Origin: Actinacidiphila oryziradicis
GTDB lineage: Bacteria; Actinomycetota; Actinomycetes; Streptomycetales; Streptomycetaceae
DNA: 64,000 bases
Direction: 5' to 3'
Assembly: GCF_005047355.1 (NCBI RefSeq)
Contig: NZ_SUMC01000004.1
Location: forward strand, 1 to 64,000
Below, one piece after another: positions 33,479-42,880 of the stretch. The notes under the pieces are model-generated. The model worked only from the letters and a program-made list of their open reading frames with translations, was not told the origin of the DNA and did not search any database. The first letter of the stretch is position 1. Each line of letters starts with the position of its first letter. Made by a program: the position numbers and the translations under genes.

Positions 33479-34563
33479 GGGGCGACAACCTCTCGGTAGG
33501 TGCGGGCGAGGCCGAGGGCCTCGAAAACGGGATCGTCGGAGAACCGGAAGGCGTCAAGACCAGTGTCGGTCCGGAAGGAGAGGCCCGCCCAGGAGGGCAC
33601 CGCGAACAGGTCGCCCTTGCCCACCTCGTAGGTGTCGTCGCCGACGGTGACGGTGCCGGAGCCCTCGAAGACCTGCCACACCGAAGAACCGGCCGTACGG
33701 GTCAGCGCGGTGCGGGTGGCGGGACGCAGCCGGTGCATTTCACAGCGCATCGTGGACAGGCAGTCACCGGCGGTGGCCGGGTTGGTGAAGCGGACCACAG
33801 CGTGGCCGGGCTCGACGACACCGGGGTGCCCTTCGTCCTCCAGCTCCAGCTGTGCGGCGAGGGCGGCGTCGGTGTGTTCCCACCGGTAGGCCATCAACGG
33901 CGACGCCTTGGGAGCGGGAGCTCCGACCGGAGTGAGGCCCGGGTGTCCCCACAGCCGCTCGTTGCGCGAGCTGTCGGGGGTGGCGCGGGTGGACAGCTCG
34001 TCGGGGCCGAACTCGAAGAAGCCGGCGTCTAGCTGCCGCACGAGCGGGATGTCCAGGCCGTCGATCCAGGCCATGGGCCTGTCGGAGGTGTTGTGATGCT
34101 CGTGGAAGTGCATGCCGGGGGTGAGCAGCAGATCGCCGCGTCGCATGGCGACCGGGTCGCCCTCCACATTGGTCCACACGCCCTCGCCGTCCACCACGAA
34201 GCGGAACGCCGTCTGGGTGTGCCGGTGTGCGGGGGCCTCCTCGCGCGGGCCGAGGTACTGGATCGCGGCCCACAGGGTCGGCGTGGCGTAGGGCGTGCCG
34301 GGCAGCCCTGAGTTGGCGAGGGCGATCGCGCGGCGCTCGCCGCCACGGCCGACGGGAACAAGCTCACCGGCACGCTCGGCCAGAGGCAGCAGGGTCGACC
34401 AGTGCCAGAGCATGGGCACTGCGTCGGGTCGAGGGCTGGTGGGCATCAGTCCGCCGATCTGGGTCCACAGCGGAGTCATGTGGGCTTCGGCGAAGCGGGC
34501 GTACAGATCGTCGAGCTGAGCTTGCTCTTCCTCGGTGATCTCCGGGAACTGGGCTGTAGTCAT
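33475..34563 (-). CDS. sdgD: Gentisate 1,2-dioxygenase
   Basis: A 362-residue bicupin Fe(II) enzyme opening gentisate to maleylpyruvate. The N-terminal cupin shows the ligands APAHRHTQTAFRFVVDGEGV and LLLTPGMHFHEHHNTSD; the second cupin carries SSVWQVFEGSGTVTVGDD with GDLFAVPSWAG. MPTSPRPDAVPMLWHWSTLL near residue 40 is family-typical. It is the first gene of the six-gene minus-strand operon ending at 26612; the ATG at 34563 is preceded by AAGGAGGCG. Confidence 0.9.
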   Translation of the reverse strand: MTTAQFPEITEEEQAQLDDLYARFAEAHMTPLWTQIGGLMPTSPRPDAVPMLWHWSTLLPLAERAGELVPVGRGGERRAIALANSGLPGTPYATPTLWAAIQYLGPREEAPAHRHTQTAFRFVVDGEGVWTNVEGDPVAMRRGDLLLTPGMHFHEHHNTSDRPMAWIDGLDIPLVRQLDAGFFEFGPDELSTRATPDSSRNERLWGHPGLTPVGAPAPKASPLMAYRWEHTDAALAAQLELEDEGHPGVVEPGHAVVRFTNPATAGDCLSTMRCEMHRLRPATRTALTRTAGSSVWQVFEGSGTVTVGDDTYEVGKGDLFAVPSWAGLSFRTDTGLDAFRFSDDPVFEALGLARTYREVVAP

Positions 34564-34865
34564 GCGATCGTCGCCTCCTTACGAGAGGTACGAGAGTTAT
34601 GGGGCGCCGCGGCGGTCTGTGCCGCGTGCGGGCAGGGCGCAGGACTGGCGCCGAGCGGTGCGGTGAAGATCCCGGTCATGGCGTCGCGAAGTACCGGGGG
34701 TGCCGCACTGGCGCTGAGGCACGAGCGTCACGCTCCTTGCCGTCTGGGCCTCGTGATAGCGGCGTAACTTCACCGCCATGACGAGGCAACATCAATGTAC
34801 GTCAAACATACGACGGTCGTCCAGAAATTGAAACTCATCGAGGGGCTGTGTCTGTGCGGCGCAGG
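34564..34865 (-). promoter_or_regulatory. Leader region of the salicylate operon
   Basis: A 302-bp gap between the PaaX-like gene and the gentisate dioxygenase gene. GTACGTCAAACATAC (34797-34811) is an imperfect palindrome (GTA-GT...AC-TAC) in an AT-richer patch. On the minus strand TTGACG at 34805-34800 could be a -35 box overlapping it. This is the best candidate operator for the operon. No convincing -10 box could be fixed; the long leader to the start codon holds no small gene I trust. Confidence 0.45.
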
Positions 34866-35666
34866 TCAGGCCCTGCTGATCAACTCGTCTATGTACGTCT
34901 CGGCGGGATGCCGAAGAAGTCCGTGCGCCTCCAGGAACACGTCGTGGGCAAGGCGCCCGTGCCAGCCGGTCGGCAGAAGTTCGGGCGGCAGGTCCGGATC
35001 CCGGAACGGGAAGAGGCGGTAGTCGTGGATCAGCTGCATGCGTTCCGTCAGGGCTGCCGGCCCCTGAAGCGCCCCGGTCCGGTACTCGGTGAGCCGCGGG
35101 CGGTAGATCTCCAGGAGTTCGGCGTAGTCGCGGTTCAGTTTCTCCAGTTCCCAGGCGCGTCCGGCGATGTCCCGGTCGGCCGCCAGGCCCTTCGAGCGGG
35201 AGCGGAATGTGTCCAGGTGTACGGCGGGGGTGTCGGCGAAGGCATGCAGGACGTGCTCGGTCCGGTCGTGCGGGCTGAGCCAGATCGCCGAGGAGAGGGG
35301 GCCGAAGCCGAACCAGGCGAGCTTCTTGCGCAACTGCTCCCGCAGGGTGCGCTCGGTCTCCGGGACCGAATAGACGATCATGTGCCACTGGCCGTCCCAC
35401 GGGCCGCGTGCCCGCTGGAAGATCCGGGCGCGCCCCTCGTCGAGCAGTTCCCATGCCGCGTCGGTGAGTGCGTAGACGGTTTCCCGCCCCTCTCGCCTGC
35501 TGTCCAACCACCCCTCTTTGCGCATCCGGGTCGCTGTGACGCGGACCGTCGCCTCGGGGACGTCGAAGCACTCCATCAGCGCGACGAGCGCACGCAGTCG
35601 GACCTCGCCGCCGCGGTAGCGCAGATAGTCGCCGAACAGGTCGAACACCAACGACCGTGCCTTCAT
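34866..35666 (-). CDS. PaaX-like transcriptional regulator
   Basis: A 266-residue regulator: MKARSLVFDLFGDYLRYRGG, RLRALVALMECFDVPEATVR and VTATRMRKEGWLDSRREGR form the winged helix, and the middle and C-terminal PaaX domains follow (WHMIVYSVPETERTLREQL, FRDPDLPPELLPTGWHG). PaaX proteins repress aromatic catabolic genes and respond to an aryl-CoA thioester, which suits a pathway through salicylyl-CoA. The ATG at 35666 has a perfect AGGAGGTG at ideal spacing, better than the GTG 9 bp upstream. It lies between the salicylate operon and the divergent dehydrogenases, so it could govern both. Confidence 0.87.
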   Translation of the reverse strand: MKARSLVFDLFGDYLRYRGGEVRLRALVALMECFDVPEATVRVTATRMRKEGWLDSRREGRETVYALTDAAWELLDEGRARIFQRARGPWDGQWHMIVYSVPETERTLREQLRKKLAWFGFGPLSSAIWLSPHDRTEHVLHAFADTPAVHLDTFRSRSKGLAADRDIAGRAWELEKLNRDYAELLEIYRPRLTEYRTGALQGPAALTERMQLIHDYRLFPFRDPDLPPELLPTGWHGRLAHDVFLEAHGLLRHPAETYIDELISRA

Positions 35667-35826
35667 GCGGATCACCTCCTGTCGCCTTGATCCGGGTCGC
35701 GGCCTGCGGGGTTGCGTGTGGTTCGCGCACGGCCGTGATCACCCTGCCACAACACGCGGGCAGGCCTCCATGATGCGACGACCAGCATCCTCCAAATGAT
35801 TCATACTGAAAACGAGCGGCGTAATA

Positions 35827-35855
35827 TTGACACCTGAGACGTGGGTCTCGATGAT
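35827..35855 (+). promoter_or_regulatory. Candidate promoter with internal palindrome
   Basis: TTGACA (35827-35832), a 17-bp spacer and GATGAT (35850-35855) read toward the aldehyde dehydrogenase gene. Inside the spacer GAGAC-GTGG-GTCTC (35836-35849) is a perfect inverted repeat, a good place for a repressor such as the adjacent PaaX-like protein. The neighbourhood is AT-rich for this genome. Confidence 0.5.
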
Positions 35856-35929
35856 GACTGCAGACCCGGTGAGCTCCGCCCGTCTTCAAGTTCGGCTCCG
35901 GAGTTCGGACGGTCGGCACGGGGCCGGAT

Positions 35930-35950
35930 CTCCGAACCGCGAGTTCGGAG
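35930..35950. repeat. Inverted repeat CTCCGAAC/GTTCGGAG
   Basis: A perfect 8-bp inverted repeat with a 5-nt spacer, preceded by further GTTCGG units at 35890 and 35903. It lies in the 426-bp leader between the PaaX-like and aldehyde dehydrogenase genes and could be a second operator or an mRNA hairpin. The rest of that leader shows no gene. Confidence 0.4.
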
Positions 35951-36092
35951 GAAGCAGTGAAGCCAGCTCGGAGCCGTACTGAGCCGCTTTCCCCGACGCT
36001 CCATGCCCCGCACCCGTGCCCCCTCCCCGTGCGGCGCAGCCAGTGGCCGTCGGCTGCAGAGCCGTCACACAGCATCTGAAGGGACTCAGATC

Positions 36093-37541
36093 ATGACCTC
36101 GACCCCCATTCCGCGGGTAGGCCACCTGATCGACGGAGAGATGACCACCGTCGGAGACCTGCGGGACGTCCACGATCCCGGGCGCCTCCAGGACGTCGTG
36201 GCGCAGGTGGCCGTGGGAACCGTCGATGACGTCGACCGCGCTGTCAGGGCGGCCCACGTCGCCTATGCCACCTGGCGGCAGACCCCGGCGAGCGAGCGCG
36301 CGGGCCTGCTGATGGCCGCCGGTGACCTCCTCACCACCCACTCCGGGGATCTGGCTCCTCTTCTGGTGCGGGAGCACGGCGGTGTGCTGTGGGAGGCCCA
36401 GACCGACTTCGCGCTGGGTACCGGAGTGCTGCAGCACACGGCGAGTCTCGTCGAGGACTTCTTCCGCCCGGTGCAGTACGACGACGAGCAGAGCTTCATC
36501 AGCGTGGAGAAGGTGCCGCGCGGTGTCGTGGCGGCGGTCGTCCCGTGGAACATGCCAGTCGTCCTGACGATGATGAAGCTGGCGCCGGCGCTGGCGACGG
36601 GGAACACGGTCGTGCTCAAGCCCTCGCCCTTCGCTCCCGCCGCACTGACTCTCCTCCTCCAGCGGGTCGCCGAGCTCTTCCCGCCGGGCGTGATCAACGT
36701 GGTTCACGGCGAGGGTGAGGTCGGCGCTGCCCTCACCGGACACCCGATGGTCCGCAAGGTCGGCTTCACCGGAGGGACACTCACCGCGCAGAAGGTCATC
36801 CACGCGACCGCGGACACCATCAAGAACGTCACTCTGGAGCTGGGCGGAAACGATCCGGCGATCGTCCTGGACGACGTGGACATCGACGCCGCGCTGGAGC
36901 GCATGCTCAAGGGCGTCTACACGAGGTCCGGGCAGATCTGTTTCGCGGTCAAGCGGATCTATGTCCCCCGTGGCCTCTATCAGCGATTCTCCGACACGTT
37001 CTGCGAGCGGGTGAACGAGTATGCCGTCGGTCATGGACTCGACCCGGCCACGAGCTTCGGGCCGCTGAACAACGAGGCCCAGCACAAGAAGGTCACCGAC
37101 CTGCTCGACAGGACCAGGAACTCCGCCGCGCGGCTCGTGGAGCTGGGTCGCAAGGTTGACGCCGACTCGTGGAACAACGGCTACTACGTTCTGCCGCACG
37201 TCGTCCTGGACGTCGAGCACGAGGCCCCCGTCTCCTGCGAGGAACAGTTCGGGCCGGTCGTTCCCCTCATCGCCTACGACGACGAGGGCCAGGCGGTGCG
37301 CTGGGCCAACGACAGCGCATACGGCCTCGGCTCGTCGGTATGGACCGCGGACCCGGACCGCGGCCTTGCCCTGGCCCACCGGATCGAGGCCGGCAGCACC
37401 TTCATCAACACGCACTCCTTCGAGTCGCTCGATCTGCGCATGCCGTTCGGCGGAATCAAGGAGAGCGGCATCGGGCGTGAGTTCGGTACGGCGGGCATGT
37501 CGGAGTACGTCGAGGACCACGCCATCCGTCGCCTGAAGTAG
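36093..37541 (+). CDS. Aromatic aldehyde dehydrogenase (NAD-dependent)
   Basis: A 482-residue aldehyde dehydrogenase. The catalytic Cys283 lies in GVYTRSGQICFAVKR, the general base Glu249 in NVTLELGGNDPAIVLDD, the cofactor motif is FTGGTLTAQKVI, and PWNMPVVLTMMKLAPALATG is the usual N-terminal signature. It reads away from the PaaX-like gene and is followed by an aryl-alcohol dehydrogenase, so oxidation of benzaldehyde- or salicylaldehyde-like substrates to the acid is the natural inference. The ATG at 36093 has AAGGGA upstream; the longer frame has no family similarity. Confidence 0.85.
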   Translation: MTSTPIPRVGHLIDGEMTTVGDLRDVHDPGRLQDVVAQVAVGTVDDVDRAVRAAHVAYATWRQTPASERAGLLMAAGDLLTTHSGDLAPLLVREHGGVLWEAQTDFALGTGVLQHTASLVEDFFRPVQYDDEQSFISVEKVPRGVVAAVVPWNMPVVLTMMKLAPALATGNTVVLKPSPFAPAALTLLLQRVAELFPPGVINVVHGEGEVGAALTGHPMVRKVGFTGGTLTAQKVIHATADTIKNVTLELGGNDPAIVLDDVDIDAALERMLKGVYTRSGQICFAVKRIYVPRGLYQRFSDTFCERVNEYAVGHGLDPATSFGPLNNEAQHKKVTDLLDRTRNSAARLVELGRKVDADSWNNGYYVLPHVVLDVEHEAPVSCEEQFGPVVPLIAYDDEGQAVRWANDSAYGLGSSVWTADPDRGLALAHRIEAGSTFINTHSFESLDLRMPFGGIKESGIGREFGTAGMSEYVEDHAIRRLK

Positions 37542-37726
37542 TCCGACGTCCGGCCTCCCGCGGACACCGCGCGGGAGGTCCCGGCGCCGGCGCAGTCTTT
37601 CGGCACCCGCTGTATCCGTCGGCGGTGCCGGGCACAGAAGACCACCTGTCGGAACCCGCCCGGCCTCGCCCTTCCGCGACGACGGGGCGGGTGTTCGGCC
37701 CCGCAACAGCTTGGAGTCCGATCGCA

Positions 37727-38833
37727 ATGACCACGATCACCGCCGCCGTCGCGCGGGTACACAAGGCACCGCTGAGCCTGGAACAGCTTCAACTGGACGA
37801 CATCCGGGACAATGAAGTGCGGGTCAAGATGGTGGCCACCGGTGTGTGTCACACCGATTTGATCGTCCGGGACGGCGTCTACCCCACTCCGCTCCCGGCG
37901 GTGCTCGGCCACGAGGGTGCCGGCATCGTCGAGGCGGTAGGCAAGGCGGTCACCCGGGTCAAGGCCGGCGACCACGTAGTGATGTCCGCTGCCTACTGCA
38001 CCCACTGCGCGGAGTGCCTGGCAGGCCAGATGGCCTACTGCGAGAACCTGTTCACCCAGGACTTCGGCGGCCGTCGTGAGGATGGCTCGACCGCGCTGTC
38101 CGCACAGGACGGGACGGTCGTCTCCTCACACTTCTTCGGCCAGTCAGCGTTCAGCACGCACGCCAATGTCGTCGAGAGCAGCGTCATCCAGGTCGATCCG
38201 GCCGCGCCGCTAGAGACGTTGGCGCCGCTCGGCTGCGGTATGCAGACCGGTGCCGGGTCCGTCCTCAACGAACTCCGTCCGCCGGCCGGATCAGCCTTCG
38301 CGGTCTCCGGTGCCGGCGCGGTGGGCCTGGCCGCGATCATGGCGGCCCGTGTCGCCGGCTGCACCACGATCGTCGCGGTGGACGTCCACGACTCCCGCCT
38401 CGAACTGGCGAAGGAACTCGGCGCCACCCACACGATCAACGGCCGCAATGCCGACGTCGCCGACGAACTGATGCGGATCACGGGCGGCAGGGGCGTCAAC
38501 AACATCCTCGACACCACGGGCATCCCCGGAGTGCTGGCTCCGCTGGTCGGCGCACTGTCCATCCGGGGCACGCTGGCGTTGGTGGGAGCCGCCGCTCCTG
38601 GCACTGAGGTGCCGTTCGAGATTGGACAGTCCCTGGTGAAGGGGTGGACGTTCAAGACCATCGTCCAGGGGAGCTCCGTACCCCAGCTGTTCATCCCGCG
38701 GCTGGTCGAGCTGTACGAGCAGGGGCGCTTCCCCCTCGACAAGCTCATTCAGCACTACAAGTTCGACGACATCAACACCGCTTTCGCGGACTCTGCCTCC
38801 GGCGTCACGGTCAAGCCGGTGGTCGTCTTCTGA
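37727..38833 (+). CDS. Zinc aryl-alcohol dehydrogenase
   Basis: A 368-residue class III-like/benzyl-alcohol dehydrogenase (XylB/AreB type). Catalytic zinc ligands are Cys41-His42 (GVCHTDL), His62-Glu63 (LGHEGAG) and the later Cys in LGCGMQTGAG; structural zinc is bound by Cys92, 95, 98 and 106. The Rossmann motif is VSGAGAVGLAAIMAARVAG. It would oxidise a benzylic alcohol to the aldehyde for the upstream dehydrogenase. The 185-bp gap before it may hold its own promoter. Its TGA stop lies exactly where the IS1380-type repeat begins, yet the C-terminus VKPVVVF looks complete. Confidence 0.87.
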   Translation: MTTITAAVARVHKAPLSLEQLQLDDIRDNEVRVKMVATGVCHTDLIVRDGVYPTPLPAVLGHEGAGIVEAVGKAVTRVKAGDHVVMSAAYCTHCAECLAGQMAYCENLFTQDFGGRREDGSTALSAQDGTVVSSHFFGQSAFSTHANVVESSVIQVDPAAPLETLAPLGCGMQTGAGSVLNELRPPAGSAFAVSGAGAVGLAAIMAARVAGCTTIVAVDVHDSRLELAKELGATHTINGRNADVADELMRITGGRGVNNILDTTGIPGVLAPLVGALSIRGTLALVGAAAPGTEVPFEIGQSLVKGWTFKTIVQGSSVPQLFIPRLVELYEQGRFPLDKLIQHYKFDDINTAFADSASGVTVKPVVVF

Positions 38834-39013
38834 CCCGAATCCGCAGGTAGTGTCCGATGGCTGGTCAGGTCCGGGCTTGTGCGGGCGTCGGGTCCGTTGC
38901 GGGGTGGGTGGGCAGGAGTGTGGCCCGGCTGGCGCGTCGGGTGGGCGGCTTTCCATGGCGTTGGTGGGTGGTTCGGGCCCGGTCGGGGCGGTGTTCAGGC
39001 GGCCAGGAGGCGC
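38832..39013 (-). repeat. 182-bp direct repeat, copy 2
   Basis: Identical over its whole length to 13636-13817. The first bases overlap the stop codon of the alcohol dehydrogenase gene. It is the non-coding left end of an IS1380-family element; the matching transposase C-terminus follows from 38995. Confidence 0.9.
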
Positions 39014-39211
39014 CGGTGGGCGCGGATGCGGGCCAACGCCTGGGCGATCAACCCGTTGGCGGCCTGGGTGTAGTGGAGCTCGTGGCGGCGGGCGGTGGTG
39101 GTCCAGCGGGCCGCGCGGCGGATCAGCAGGCGACGCACGGTGGCGATCCGGCGGCGGGCCGCACCGATGGGGGCGAGCATCTGCAGCCAGGCGGAGAGGT
39201 TGTAGGCCCCG
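38995..39211 (-). pseudogene. IS1380-family transposase, last 70 residues
   Basis: The frame gives AYNLSAWLQMLAPIGAARRR, IATVRRLLIRRAARW and ALARIRAHRRLLAA with a TGA at 38995. This is laid out like the end of the intact transposase at 9950 (LLAWMRTLL then arginine-rich helices) but is clearly a different family member. Upstream it runs into the truncated tyrosine integrase, so the element lost everything else. Confidence 0.6.
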
Positions 39212-39958
39212 GCGTTTGACCATGATCTTGATGCCGTTGGGGGCCAGCGGCCGGCCGCCTCGCTCGGCGAGCCACAACTCCGGCAGCCCGGCACCCTTGT
39301 GCTTGGCCCGGGCCCGCAGGTAACGGCTCAGCGCCCGGGCGGTGCGGGGGCCGAACCACGCCCGGCGGTCCTTGCTGCCCTTGCCGTGGTAGTGCACCGA
39401 GTCGGTGTTCAGGTCGATGTCCTCCACCTGCAGGTTCCCGACCTCCGACAGCCTCGCGCCGGTGTTGCAGAACAGCCGGATGATCGCCTCGTCCCGCACC
39501 TGCAGAAACGACTTGCCCTTGCAGGCAACCAACACCCTGGTGGTGTCAGCGCCCCGCATCACGGGGACCAGCTTCTGCGGCGTCCTGGGCTGCCGGACCC
39601 GCTCCATCGGGGAACGCTCGATCTCCTCCTCATCCAGCATCAGCCACATGAAGAACTGCTGCAGCCCCTTGTGCTTGTTCAACGCCGTGGACGCAGACCG
39701 CGTCTCGATCATCCACGCCTGGAACGCCTCCACATGCGCCCGCGTCACCGCCGTCGGGTCCAGCGCCGCCTCATCGGCATCCGGGTCCGGCGAATAGTCC
39801 TCCAAAAACCGCGCCAGCTGCACCGCGGCCAGCAGATAGTTGTACCGGGTCGTCTCCGGATAATTCCCCGACCGCAAGGAGCGGTCCCAGTCCCGCAAGA
39901 ACCCCGACCACCCCCGCGACACACCCACAGTGATCTTGTTCAAGTCCAGCAACGGCAT
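39212..39958 (-). pseudogene. Tyrosine integrase, truncated, next to tRNA-Pro
   Basis: About 249 residues of a phage/ICE-type tyrosine integrase: core-binding domain (YNYLLAAVQLARFLEDY, STALNKHKGLQQFFMWLM) and the start of the catalytic domain with the first Arg (FCNTGARLSEVGNLQVEDID) and HYHGKGSKDRRAWFG. It ends at NGIKIMVKRR, where the IS1380 remnant begins, so the H-x-x-R box and nucleophilic Tyr are gone. The ATG at 39958 lies 119 bp from tRNA-Pro and the gene points away from it, the standard layout for an integrase that used that tRNA as attachment site. Confidence 0.8.
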
Positions 39959-40027
39959 CAGTGAAAACCCTCCGAGTCAAGGTGTCGATGAGCGGCGTGC
40001 TCGACCTCGAAGGCGGAACCCGGAACA

Positions 40028-40069
40028 GAAAACAAGGGCCCCCGCAGGCTTTCACCTGCGAAGACCCTT
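40028..40069 (-). terminator. Terminator of tRNA-Pro
   Basis: On the minus strand AAGGG, CGCAGG, a TGAAAG loop, CCTGCG and CCCTT form a two-part stem followed by GTTTTCTGTT. It lies directly after the 3' end of the tRNA gene and before the integrase start, a clear intrinsic terminator. Confidence 0.75.
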
Positions 40070-40076
40070 CACACCG

Positions 40077-40150
<74 letters not shown>

Positions 40151-40216
40151 GTGCGGGATCCGCCGGGGACGTGTCGCCGGAAGATCACGTAGATGAGGAT
40201 ACCCTGCCTTCGCGTG

Positions 40217-40946
40217 TCAGCCGAACCGCTCGATACGGATCCGGTGCACCGGCTGGCCGCCGTCGGCGAGCAGCCGGGAGGCGTGCTCGGCGAAGCCGTT
40301 GCTGCCGCAGACGTAGGCCTCCCAGCCGCCCGGCGGCTGATCGGCGAGGTACGGCTTGAGGTGGGCGGCGGTGAGGCGGCCCTCGGTGCGGGTGTGGATG
40401 AGGGTTGTCTCGGCGCCGTATCCGCCGGCGTAGATGACGTCCTCGGGGGTGCGGGCGGACAGGATGAGCCGCAGGGGGACATCGAGGCCACGCAGCCGCC
40501 GGTGCCGGAGCATGGACATCAGCGGTACGACGCCCGAGCCGGCGCCGAGCAGCAGTGCCGGGCGGTCGCCGGTCCAGGCGAAGAAACCGCTGACCGGGCC
40601 GCGGACCTCGACGGTGTCGCCCGGCCGGGCGATGGAGTGGAGGTGGCCGGAGACCTCGCCGCCGGGGACATGATCGAGGGTGAGCTCGATGTGCCCGGTG
40701 TCGTCGGGCGCGGAGGCGATCGAGTAGTGGCGCTGGGCGGTGTAGCCGTCGTCGGCGGTGAGCCGCAGCATGCAGTGCTGGCCCGGGAGGTGGCCGGTCC
40801 AGCCGGGCACGGCGAGGCGGAAGGTCGAGGCGCGCGGGGTCTCGCGGCGGATCGCGGTGATGACGGCGGGCTGCCAGGTGGTGGCGACCTGATCGTTCAC
40901 GGCGATGCGGCCGGGGACGGCGAAGGGGGTGGGCGGGACGAAGGTC

Positions 40947-40954
<8 letters not shown>
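40217..40954 (-). CDS. Ferredoxin-NADP reductase-like flavoprotein
   Basis: A 245-residue FNR-type oxidoreductase. It has the FAD motif AQRHYSIASAPDD, the GH-rich loop GWTGHLPGQHCMLRLTADDG and the NAD(P) motif LLLGAGSGVVPLMSMLRHRR with CGSNGFAEHASRLL at the end. There is no plant-type ferredoxin domain. Its start overlaps the molybdopterin enzyme gene by 8 bp, so it probably delivers electrons from NAD(P)H to that protein, or takes them up. Confidence 0.85.
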
Positions 40955-41578
<624 letters not shown>

Positions 41579-41582
<4 letters not shown>

Positions 41583-42880
41583 GCGATGGCTGCCAATGCG
41601 TCCAGAACGGCGTTCTCGTCGAGCGTCAACAGGGCACGGTCGCGCATCAGGACGCGGCCGTCCACGATCGTGTCCCGTACGTCGGCCGAGGAGGCGGAGT
41701 AGGCGAGCATCGACCACGGGTCGTGACGCGGGGTGAGATGCGGGCGGCCGAGGTCCAGGACGACCAGGTCGGCGCGCTTGCCGGGCTCGATCGAACCGAG
41801 CCGGTCGCCGAGACCCAGCGCGCGGGCCGACTCGATGGTGGCCATACGCACGGCTTGCTCGGCGCTCACGGCGGTCGGGTCGCCGCTCGCCTTGTGGATC
41901 AGCGCGGCGGCGCGCACCGCGCCCAGCAGGTCCAGCGTATTGGAGCTGACCGCGCCGTCCGTGCCGAGGCCGACCGTGACACCGGCTGTCAGCAGCTCCG
42001 GGACGCGGGCGATGCCGCAGCCCAGTTTGAGATTGGACACCGGGCAGTGCGCGACCGCCGTCCCGGTACGGGACAGGGCGGTGATCTCGGCGTCCGTCAG
42101 GTCCACGGCGTGCGCGAGGAGCACGTCCGGGCCCAGCAGCCCCAGCGAGTCCAGGAGCTCCACCGGGCGCTTGCCGTACCGCTCGACGACGACTGCGACC
42201 TCGGTGGCGTTCTCGGCCGCGTGGATGTGCAGCAGCGCGTCGTACTCCCGGGCCAGAGCGGCGATCGCTGTCAGCTGCTCCGGGTCGAGGGTGTAGGCGC
42301 TGTGCGCGAAGACGGTAGGACGGGTGCCGGGAGCGGGGGTGCGGGCGGCCAGGCCCGCGCGGGCCCAATCCAGCCGGGTGTCGTAGGAGCGGCTGTCCGG
42401 CGGCCCGGGGACGTCCATGAAGGTCGGGCCGGTCAGCAGCCGCCAGCCGGCCTCCCGCGCCACCTCCTCGGCCGCCTCGTGGAACCAGTACATGTCCAGT
42501 GCCGTTGTGACACCGGCCCGTACGCTCTCCGCGATCGCGACCCGCAGCGCCGCCGCCACCGTGCCGGGGGAGAGCAGCTCGTTCTCGCGGGGCACCACGC
42601 GGGCCAGGAAGTCCTGCAGATCGACATCGTCCGCCACCCCCCGCAGCAGCGTCATCGCGAGATGGGTGTGGGTGTTCACCAGGCCGGGCAGCACCAGGCA
42701 GCCCGTCGCGTCGATCTCCTCCGCCGCCCGGTAGCAGGCGCGTACGTCCGACTCCGGCCCGGCCGCGATGATCTCCCCGTCCCGTACCGCCACCGCGCCG
42801 CCGGGGATCACGGAACCCGTCGCGTCCACGGTCAGGATCTCGCCGCCGTGAACCAGCAGGTCGGCTTCTTCCACGCTCAC
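41579..42880 (-). CDS. TRZ/ATZ-type amidohydrolase (adenosine/MTA/SAH deaminase-like)
   Basis: A 433-residue metal hydrolase. Metal ligands: His-x-His in LPGLVNTHTHLAMTLLRG, His in LLHIHAAENATEV and VLLAHAVDLTD, Asp in GLGTDGAVSSNTLDLLG. These are the signatures of deaminases acting on S-adenosylhomocysteine, 5'-methylthioadenosine or 8-oxoguanine. The GTG start at 42880 overlaps the phosphorylase stop (GTGA). Pairing with a nucleoside phosphorylase points to purine-nucleoside salvage: deamination after or before phosphorolysis. Confidence 0.83.

Noticed and set aside
38291..38994. Continuation of the integrase frame through the repeat and antisense to the alcohol dehydrogenase
   Set aside because: The frame has no stop only because of base composition; recognisable integrase sequence ends near 39212.
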